Assembly: GCA_015680635.1 (NCBI GenBank)
Contig: JAABOA010000116.1
Span: 8,815 to 24,561 of the forward strand
Length of the DNA: 15,747 nucleotides
Source: Lunasporangiospora selenospora
Taxonomy: Eukaryota; Mortierellomycota; Mortierellomycetes; Mortierellales; Mortierellaceae
Reading direction: 5' to 3'
Shown here: piece by piece, positions 7,974 to 15,747 of the stretch
How positions within the stretch are numbered: the first letter of the stretch is position 1
Layout of the letters: each line of letters opens with the position of its first letter
Program-made: the position numbers and the translations under genes
The notes under the pieces: model-generated
Told to the model about the DNA's origin: nothing
The model's database searches: none
What the model saw: the letters and a program-made list of their open reading frames with translations, nothing else

Positions 7974-10900
7974 ATGTCTTTCGCAGGATATTTTTTCGGA
8001 AATGTAGACAAGTCTGGAAGGGTGGAGGATCTTCCTGAGGTACTTTTCCCCAACATGGCGCTCATCCTCGTTTATGCCTGGCGATGACTCCATTTCATTG
8101 ACTCCCTCTCTCCCCTCTCTCCTCTTCTCTCCATTACGCGCAATAGGAATTCAGAGAGGCGCTCGATAATCTCGGAAACAGTGAACAATTGACCAATCTG
8201 TTTTCAGCACAAACCTTGGGCGTCGATGAAAGTGAAGTTGGAGGGCAATCAGGAGCCGGCAATGAAGAAGACGAAGATGAAGGTCTTGATGGCGAAGTCA
8301 ACTTTTCCACCATAAAGTCGTCCTTTGAACATGCCAAGGACGCAGTCGACTTTTCAGAGATAAACGATCTTGCAGTCGATGACGATGATATGTTCAGCAA
8401 TCGCTACTATCGGAAAGGCATGTCTTCTGTCAAGTCAACCGCCACGACCTTGATGAAGGCCAGATCCAGGCTGGATTCTATGGACGAAGACTATGATGTA
8501 GAGGAGACAGGGGAGGCATCCAAAACATCAGCTACTGGGCAGCAAGCATATTTGAAGGATCAATCCCAACTCTCATTAACGCTCCTTCAACGTCAGCAAC
8601 TTTATTTAATGGAAGAGCAACAGAAGCAAGGAGTGAGCGTGGCAGGAGTAGCTGGCAAAGGAGTAAGCCAACTGCCCACACAGTTGCCACAGTCAGGAGC
8701 CCCTGCGGAAGCTGTGGATGTTCATGCTTTGTATCCTGCCTTTGAGGAGAACAAAATCTTGAAGTTTTCTAATTTATTCAACGCCAAGCGACCAAAACGA
8801 TTTCCTCATTCAAAAGCAAAGCCAGGTATACCATTCAGGGCGTGATCTAGTCTACACCAGGAATCTAATTGTTGTCGAAAGTACTTATACCTCGGTATTT
8901 CTTTCCCGTAAACAGCCAAGTTCCCGAGCTCTTCTGTATACAGCAAAGAAGGCGATCAGAGAAGGCTTTTCGAGAAGCCAGATGACTCTTTGGAGCACAA
9001 GGATCAATATATTAGCTACTACGATCATGTTGAGGTGGGTTTACTGTGCGTTGCTCTGATAAAACATAGACGATTAACCAATTTCATTACAAAAAACTCA
9101 ACAGATCGTGCCTGCTTTTTATGACCTTTATCGCCTCCTAGGAACCCATCGACAAAGAATGGCTTAGTAGTCTTTCATGGAAAGTACCCGATAGCAACGG
9201 CTTCTACTCTGTTCAATTGGAATCATGGGAGGATAAAATTATCTGGGATGATGCAGTAGTACCCATGGAGGAAGTCAAAGCAAAGGACCGGTAATGAGTG
9301 ACACGGGACTGTATTAATGTTACTCGTGACTAGTGCGCTTACTCAACAGCAATTCTAACCCTTATCCTTCTGCTTCTAGTCATTCACCACTGACAACAAA
9401 ATCAGAAGATTCGGACTCGAAGGAGCTTTTCCCTGCTCGGAATTATGATCTCGAAAATGGTGATTGGGAAGAATCAATCATGTGGGACGAATCTATTCCA
9501 TTCAAGCCCTTTACACATATTGGCTTCGATATGAACGACGTCAACGTCCTATTTGATCTCACCTCAATGGAGAACAAGGAAGGATTTAGAGGTAATTTCT
9601 TTAGCATGTATCAGGAGAGTATGATGCATCATCTGCCTAATTTTTTCGTTTAAAAGCTAACACATAGATTTTTTTAATATTTATCTAATGCAGTGAAACG
9701 GAGCAAGAAAATGCCAATCTTCACATACAGAGTCATGACCAACAAGCAGCAGCAGCCATCAGAAGCCGAGACGCTTAGGAAACTCGATGTTGACCGGTTT
9801 AACCTTTCGAACGATCGCTACTATGATACACACAAAGAGGGCAGGTTCCTCCGTGTACGCCAGACTTTTGGCCAGTTGGTTGTTCAACACGCGCTTCCCG
9901 CTGTCAAGCTAATGAAGCCGTGGTACAAAAATCGACTCTCAAAGACGGAGCTTCGCTCATTCCATCGGCCACAGCTTCAGTTCCCCCTTAATGTGAACAT
10001 TACTTTCTCACGCGTGAAGAGCAGCAAGAAGAAGAATAAGAAGAGAAAGGAGCTCGGTGAGGTTATGAGAAGCTCGAAGGATCTGACGCTCAAGGATCAT
10101 ACCAACTTTGTACTCCTCGAGTATTCTGAAGAGCATCCAGCAATCGTTCAGAACGTCGGAATGGGCAGCTTCTTGATCAATTACTACCGCAAGGAGAACC
10201 TTGAGGACGCTTATGTACCACAGAAAGAAATTGGAGAGCCCTTTGTCCTTGATATTGCAGATGCATCACCGTTTTTGGGATTCGGAAACGTGGAGCCCGG
10301 CCAAATGATTACGGCATTGTACAACAATTTGATCCGAGCGCCTGTATTCGAACAACCTGTCCGGAATACGGATTTCTTGGTGATCAAGAATACCAACAAG
10401 GGAGAGACCAAGTATTTTGTCCGACCCGTCGCTCATTTATTCGTGGTCGGTCAAACATACCCCGTCCAAGACGTTCCAGGCCCGCACTCACGTAAAATTA
10501 CAACCATGATCAAGAACCGGCTACAGATCACTGCGTTCCGCTTTATCCGCAAGGACCCTTACAACCGACTTCGATTTGCAAAGCTGGCTAAGGCATATCC
10601 TGAGTACTCAGACATTCAAATTCGTCAGCGTCTGAAGGAGTTTGCAGAATTTCAGCGCAAAGGAAACAATACTGGATTCTGGAAATTGAAGGCTAACATT
10701 CCATTGCCTAGTGAAGAGGACATCCGTAAAATGGTCACGCCAGAAATGGTCTGTCTATACGAAAGTACATTGGTTGGACAGCGTCACCTGCTGGATGCAG
10801 GTTATGGCCGTGCTGCGGATGGCGATGACGAGAACGAGGACAATGAAGCCAACATGGATATTGAGGAACAGCTTGCGCCTTGGATTACCACGCGAAACTT

Positions 10901-13106
10901 TATCAATGCAACGCAGGGAAAGGCTATGTTGAAGCTTTGGGGTGCAGGAGATCCTTCTGGACGAGGCGAAGGATTTAGTTTCATCCGTATTAGTATGAAG
11001 GATATTTTCTTGCGTCAAGGAGAGTCGCTCGTTGAACGTTTGGCTCAGATTGAACAGCTGCCCAAGAGCACACATAGGTACAATGTCGCAGAGCAGCAGC
11101 AGGTTTACAGAGAGGAGATTACACGGATCTGGAATTCACAGCACACATCATTGAGCAAGATTGAGGAGGTTGATGCGAATGATGGCGTTATCAACTATAG
11201 TGACGATGAAGATGAGGATGGTTACAGTCGACAGCGAAGAGAGATGTCGGCCGTTGATCGCCATCGAGTATCACCCTCTCCATCTTTGTTTGGTCGATAC
11301 CGTGATGGCGCTGATCGGGACCGTGACCACGACATGGACGACGACAATGTCTCGGTTGCAGGAAGTATGAGTTCTCGGACCAGTGCCAACTTTGGGGCAG
11401 GCAGAAACAAGTACTTGATCATTAAGCGACTTTATCGACAGCCAAACGGCGAGTCAGTGTGGAAGTCAGAGACAATTCGTGACCCTGTTGTGATGAACAA
11501 CTATATCCGACATCGTCAAGCGGTTGAGGAGAACTCTGTCCGAGCAGAAGAGTTGGAGCCAACGGAGGATGAGGCCAAGAATGAATGGATGCGGAAAAAG
11601 ATCATGGAGGAAATTGCGAGATTGAACCGGAACAAGGAGAGACGTTTGGCAAGAGCCGCGGCCAAAGCTGGAAACGCTGTTCCAGATACTATGCCTAATC
11701 CTGCAGCGGCAGCTCTGAAGAAAAAGGTGGTGGTACGTATTCTGTTTTTACTTTTACTAATGTTCGTAGGGCTATTCCAGTCGATTGATTGCCGCTGCGG
11801 GTGAGTTTACTGACACTTAATATCCCACTCCCACTTCCTTTTCTGGATATCGCAAACTATAGCGTCAGTGTAGTAACTGTGGCGCTTTGGGTCATATGAA
11901 GACAAACAAGAAGTGTCCCAAGTTTGTTGACCCTACAGGAGTCACGCCTATTACTCCAGGGTCCCTTGGATACACTTTGGGTGGAAACGCTGGAAGCAGC
12001 GGAGTGATGTCGCCCCCTTATATTTCGTCCATGAAAACAGGAAGCAGCACTTCAGGAACTCCTGGCCAGCCACCCAACAGTAGCCGTGCACCCTCTATCC
12101 CAAGCGATTACAACAGACCAAGCTCGCCTCAGCCAGCCAATGGAAGCTCCAACAAGATTTCGATTCCAAAGGCAGTGATGGATCGCGTGGCTGATATGGC
12201 AAAAGATAAAGGTCGGGATGAGAAGGACGCCCTGGTCGTGCGACTGCCTTCCAAGATGCTCCGTATGTCACGCTGTTTGTGTTATTATTTTTATGCAACG
12301 AGACCATTCAATTGGCACAGACTAACATTGGTGTGTTACTTGTGATATTAGAGCCCCAACCGAAGCGAAAGAGAAGTGAAACGGCTAGCCAACAAAACGA
12401 TTTTGATGACTTTATGGATTATCTGCACCCTCCAGCCAAGAGCTATGGTCGACGAAAGAAGCCTGAGGTTGAACTTGCCAATATTATCGAGAACTGCTTG
12501 GCCACGATCATGTCGCTTCAGGAGGCTACAGCATTCTTGTCTCCAGTGTCCTCGAAAATTGCGCCGGATTACGACTCTGTGGTCCAACATCCTCGCGATC
12601 TCTCTGGCATGCGTGACGCAAACAAGAACTATTATGTCTACCGCACTGTGGATGCATTTTTGACGGACTTGAGAATCATGGTAAATAACTCTTGGATGTA
12701 CAATGGAGAGCTTAGCCCATGGACCCTGGCTGGAAAAACTGTCTTGCAACGTGCAGAGCAGATTTTGGAACCTCAAATGGAGACAATCCGCGGACTGGAG
12801 CAGGAGCTTTTAGAGTCTGATCTCAAGTCCAATATGTATATTGCTACCCCGACAGCGTCTGGCGCAATAGCCTCCACACCCTCACCAGCATCCTCGCTAT
12901 TGGCGATGCATCCTGGCGGCTATGGCATGTTCACCAGTGGGACTTTTACAGGAATGGGGAAGCCATTCCATGGATCGTCTGGACCTTCACTCGGATCCAT
13001 ATTAATGCCTTCTGGTGTGCCAGCCGCGCCTATGATAATGAATTCCGAGTCAGCTGAAGTTTTGGGTGGAGTCCAAGTCAAGTCTGAGAGCATGGAGTGG
13101 GAGTAG
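7974..13106 (+). CDS. TAF1: TAF1, largest subunit of general transcription factor TFIID
   Basis: Eight exons: 7974-8039, 8147-8825, 8916-9034, 9142-9290, 9350-9591, 9694-11732, 11863-12262 and 12352-13106. They total 4449 nt, 1482 aa, and all phases agree. The start is ATG 7974 (GTGGCCATGT), with an in-frame stop just upstream; exon 1 encodes AGYFFGNVDKSGRVE, matching the TAF1 N-terminus. Next come the AVDFSEIND motif (about 88), LYPAFEENKILKF (about 217) and the paired SWEDKIIWD and DWEESIMWD motifs (Trp317, Trp377). The DUF3591 core spans about 450-860, an acidic linker follows, then a basic helical stretch, and a CCHC zinc knuckle (Cys1101, Cys1104, His1109, Cys1116). PKRKR is a likely nuclear signal. 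One bromodomain (about 1265-1375) keeps the acetyl-lysine Asn1349 in MYNG but has PRDL for the usual PMDL. TAF1 binds TBP and TAF7 and places TFIID on core promoters. Exon 5 could instead begin at 9380, ten codons later and in frame. Confidence 0.97.
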
Positions 13107-13137
13107 AAGAAAAGGAATAACTATACTTGAGCGAATT

Positions 13138-13143
13138 ATTAAA
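13138..13143 (+). terminator. Poly(A) signal of TAF1
   Basis: ATTAAA, a common variant of AATAAA, 32 nt after the TAF1 stop. Position and motif only. Confidence 0.35.
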
Positions 13144-13248
13144 TACCAACTATTGAAAAAAGAACTATGCTAGAGCTCAGGTTGTATAGATGTCTGCATT
13201 ATCTTTTGGCTGTTTGAGCTGAGTAATCTCTGACCAATCTGACTGAGT

Positions 13249-13274
13249 AAAACAAAACAAAACAAAACAAAAAA
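13249..13274 (+). repeat. (AAAAC)n microsatellite
   Basis: Four perfect copies of AAAAC followed by six A, 143 nt downstream of the TAF1 stop. It is a simple repeat with no visible function. The stretch 13107-13434 around it holds no gene. Confidence 0.85.
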
Positions 13275-13434
13275 GCGATTACTAGATTATCTGCAAAACT
13301 CTCTGAGGTTGGTAAATCCGTGATGTGTTATTCTTACCTCCCTCAGCCTGATTCAGTAGCAGTCCTGGCTACACAAACACCATGAGGAGAGGTCAGTGTC
13401 TCTGTTGGTCATAGTTAAACTGGTAAAGCTGATG

Positions 13435-13705
13435 AAAGATCGATCGAGTGCACCAGAGTGCCGTCATTGATGTCCCAGGGCAACTTACTACCTACGGCAT
13501 ACGCATCACTGGAGGTCTAATTTCTTTTTACACCATGCACCGCCGACGAGAGCGGTGGTATCCATTCACTTGCCAGGACACCGCGTCATTCTCGGCAGTG
13601 TGGAGGCTAGACGGGTGCAGCACAGGCCAACTACTCTCATTAGTCTCGTTCCGACTCGCCCTCAAAAGACAAATTTGTGTCATGGCTACAGTGGATAACC
13701 CCTGA
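13435..13705 (+). pseudogene. Possible decayed ORF of unknown family
   Basis: An 89-codon open frame without an ATG at its head, ending at TGA 13703-13705. It reads like part of a real protein: VIDVPGQLTTYGIRITGG, then ISFYTMHRRRERWYPF. Just upstream, a neighbouring frame gives LVKLMKDR (about 13420-13443), which could join it by a frameshift near 13435. The layout (KLMKD, then YGI--G--ISFY-M) reminds me of a multi-copy ORF family seen in Mucoromycota genomes whose function I do not know. Frames of this length are common by chance, so support is only the protein-like composition. It could equally be non-coding. Confidence 0.25.
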
Positions 13706-14950
13706 GTACCACTTGCCTATATCCGCTGGCTCGAGGTGGTGATTCCATGGACCCTTACTACTCCAAATTGCCCTCCATACTCCACGCCTTCAGCACATAT
13801 GCCCTCTGAAGTTTTAACCCATTGTATGCTGCATCGATTTACAACTGTTGAGTATTCTCGATATTCTCCTTGTTCACGGCCACCAGATGTGGTTAGAAGA
13901 CGAGTTTTAACCCTTGTTACACGGAAAAGAAAAGTCAGAGGAGCTTCATGCTCTCCACCATTACTTCTCTCTTCCCCTTTCAATAAACAACATCAATCTT
14001 TCCTTTCTTCATTTCTGGTTTAGTTTCCCTGATACTTAGATTCGCACTGTGGGCCCTCTCATCTGGGGCAGGTCCGTTCGACGACACTCTACTAAAAGAT
14101 TCATGCATTTTGATGGTATTCATAACAACCTTTTTTGTATTCTTTTCTCTTTATTCTCCTTTATGATCAGCGGGTCTACCTTCTCCATACCAGACAGTCC
14201 GCTTTCCAAATGGACTTTCGCCAGCTCCTCGCTTAGCCAAGCGGGTCTTTGTGAATAGCGCAAAGACAATGAAGGAGCGCATATTCACATGCATTGGACC
14301 GTACTAACGAGATCCTCACTCTTTGATTCACTACGCGGCACTACACTCTTGACCCCCGAGTATGGAGAGATTGCATTCTCGTTAGTATGTAATAAGCCGT
14401 AAAGTTGTTTTGACAAATGGATAATCAACATCGGGAGATCGATGGACGGATCATGAGCCCCCACTCTGTAAAAAATTAATCGGTTGGTATTTAACACAGC
14501 CGGCTCAAGAATAACAAATGGATTCCGTTTTTTCATGTTAGGTACTCAAATGTATGCCAACAAACAAATACAGAGTCACCTAATTTTTGGCTAATGAACT
14601 ATCTCTCTTTGAAAAACTTGTTGAACTTGACTTTTGTGGATCAACTTTCACAAGACACCAGGCCCGCTTCCTTTTTTTCATTCATTCTTTTTGTTTTTAA
14701 TAGTTTATTCTGTGATTCGTACTCGATTCTCTCCATACGGTATTATTACTACGGACATGTTTATTAACTGTGATGGTGGTGGTGGAAGAGGTGAGAGAAA
14801 GGTAAGAAAGGATAGGGAAACATATCCACGAAAGCTGCACCGAGCCAGTTTCGGATTGGACCTCTTGACCTTGTCCTTCAAGTCGCTTTAAAGGCTGCCT
14901 TTGAATTGGGACGGTCAAGTAAGGCCCCCATGTTGGTCTCCTGCATTGAT
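13706..14950. other. Gene-poor region between TAF1 and the repeat gene
   Basis: No secure gene. Two plus-strand open segments, 14040-14116 and 14171-14307, can be joined across a GT-AG interval (14117-14170, GTATTC to ATCAG) into a frame ending GLSPAPRLAKRVFVN, then KERIFTCIGPY before TAA. There is no convincing upstream start exon. A minus-strand ATG frame of 83 codons (14285-14536) overlaps it and has no family resemblance. A pyrimidine-rich stretch lies near 13965-14030. The right part, 14760-14950, is the 3' untranslated region of the minus-strand repeat gene. Confidence 0.4.
14760..14765 (-). terminator. Poly(A) signal of the repeat gene
   Basis: On the minus strand this is AATAAA, 185 nt past the TGA stop of the repeat gene. 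Position and motif only. Confidence 0.4.
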
Positions 14951-15747
14951 TCACAATAGTCCTGCAATATATTGTCCGAGGTTGCCTTTGACTGCAATGA
15001 TAATACTAGCCGCTGGAGCTACATCATCACCAGCACCAATTGCAGCCTCTGGAGCAACATCAGCACCAGCACCAACTGCAGCCTTTGGAGCAACATTAGC
15101 ATCACCACCGACAGCAGCCTCTGGAGCTACATCGGCACCAGCACCAACTGCAACCCGTGGAGCAACATTCGCATCACCACCAACAGCAGCCTCTGGAGCT
15201 ACATCGGCACCAGCACCAACTGCAACTCGTGGAGCAACATTTGCATCACCACCAACAGCAGCCTCTGGAGCAACATCCGTACCAGCAACAATAGTAGTCT
15301 TTGGAGCAACATCGGCATCAGCACCAACTGCAACCTCCCGGGCAACATCAGCACCAGCAACAACAGCAGCCTCTGGAGCAACATTAGCATCACCACCAAC
15401 TGCAACCTCCCGGGCAACATCAGCACCAGCAACAACAGCTGCCTCTGGAGCTACATCAGCACCAGCAACAACAGCAGCCTCTGGAGTAACATTGGCATCA
15501 CCACCGACAGCAGCCTCTGGAGCAACATTAGCATCACCACCAACAACAGCGGTCTTTGGAGCAACATCGGCACCAGCACCAACTGCAGCCTCCCGGGCAA
15601 CATCAGCACCAGCACCAACAGCAGCCTCTGGAGCTACATCAGCACCAGCACCAACTGCAACCCGTGGAGCAACATTAGCATCACCACCGACAGCAGCCTC
15701 TGGAGCAACATTAGCATCACCACCAACAACAGCGGTCTTTGGAGCAA
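14951..15747 (-). CDS. 3' part of a gene for a dodecapeptide-repeat protein (5' end beyond the window)
   Basis: A minus-strand frame is open from the window edge to TGA at 14953-14951, giving 264 visible residues with no interruption. About twenty copies of a 12-residue unit alternate between forms like VGAGADVAPEAA and VGGDANVAPEAA. They are followed by a unique tail, SIIIAVKGNLGQYIAGLL. Two plus-strand frames are also open, but variation between units fits the minus frame. One Ala position uses all four GCN codons, Val uses GTT, GTC and GTA, Arg uses CGG and CGA, and other Ala positions use GCA and GCT, all silent here. The protein is rich in Ala, Gly and Val, with periodic Asp and Pro, no Cys and very few aromatics. 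That would suit an extended or solenoid structural or surface protein. No family recognised; signal peptide and start lie outside the window. TAF1 is the convergent neighbour. Confidence 0.75.
   Translation of the reverse strand, partial: APKTAVVGGDANVAPEAAVGGDANVAPRVAVGAGADVAPEAAVGAGADVAREAAVGAGADVAPKTAVVGGDANVAPEAAVGGDANVTPEAAVVAGADVAPEAAVVAGADVAREVAVGGDANVAPEAAVVAGADVAREVAVGADADVAPKTTIVAGTDVAPEAAVGGDANVAPRVAVGAGADVAPEAAVGGDANVAPRVAVGAGADVAPEAAVGGDANVAPKAAVGAGADVAPEAAIGAGDDVAPAASIIIAVKGNLGQYIAGLL
15005..15747 (-). repeat. 36-bp in-frame tandem repeat array, continuing past the window
   Basis: About twenty diverged 36-bp units, each twelve codons of the minus-strand gene. Two units (starting at 15545 and 15728) carry one extra codon, making 39 bp. 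Units 15329-15364 and 15401-15436 are identical. A 70-bp block, 15495-15564, recurs exactly at 15678-15747, 183 bp away, which points to recent multi-unit duplication. Two unit types tend to alternate on the left of the array, giving a 72-bp higher-order period. Confidence 0.9.

Noticed and set aside
15199-15435. Leu/Met-rich minus-strand frame in the repeat array
   Set aside because: It is a shifted reading of the same repeats. Substitutions between units are not silent in it, and the 12-residue Ala/Gly/Val frame runs the full length of the array without a stop.
14997-15747. Plus-strand Ala/Thr/Ser/Pro-rich mucin-like frame starting at ATG 14997
   Set aside because: Open and initially attractive, but several between-unit changes turn Ser into Leu or Phe and Ala into Val or Thr, and the unique 3' tail and poly(A) signal favour the minus strand.

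Overview
The window reads as nuclear DNA of a filamentous fungus. Its genes carry several short GT-AG introns (about 60 to 170 nt), promoters contain CT-rich blocks, and AATAAA-type poly(A) signals follow the stops. An AIG1-type GTPase, a TAF1 that keeps a bromodomain and a many-intron Siw14-type phosphatase suggest an early-diverging, Mucoromycota/Mortierella-like fungus. That placement is inference from gene content, not from a search.

Layout, left to right: an untranslated or intergenic kilobase; an intronless AIG1/GIMAP-type GTPase (1140-1979, +); about 2 kb of intergenic DNA; a small secreted eight-cysteine protein with the hydrophobin order C-CC-C-C-CC-C (3976-4218, +); a decayed PIF/Harbinger-type (DDE_Tnp_4) transposase with two in-frame stops (about 4863-5333, +), meeting tail-to-tail a start-less, helix-rich open frame on the other strand (5330-5764, -); a six-exon Siw14/Oca-family phosphatase (6110-7580, +); an eight-exon TAF1, the largest TFIID subunit (7974-13106, +); a gene-poor stretch with one possible decayed ORF (13435-13705); and the 3' end of a tandem-repeat gene on the minus strand (14951 to beyond 15747).

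Both multi-exon genes were assembled by hand from family conservation and splice sites. All exon phases agree, giving 891 nt (296 aa) for the phosphatase and 4449 nt (1482 aa) for TAF1. The genes do not form an operon or an obvious pathway. TAF1 and the phosphatase are housekeeping genes in the same orientation. The region 4219-5765 is a small transposon graveyard between the secreted-protein gene and the phosphatase.

The least expected items are the repeat gene at the right edge, whose true strand and frame are shown by synonymous variation between 36-bp repeat units, and the compact hydrophobin-like protein.
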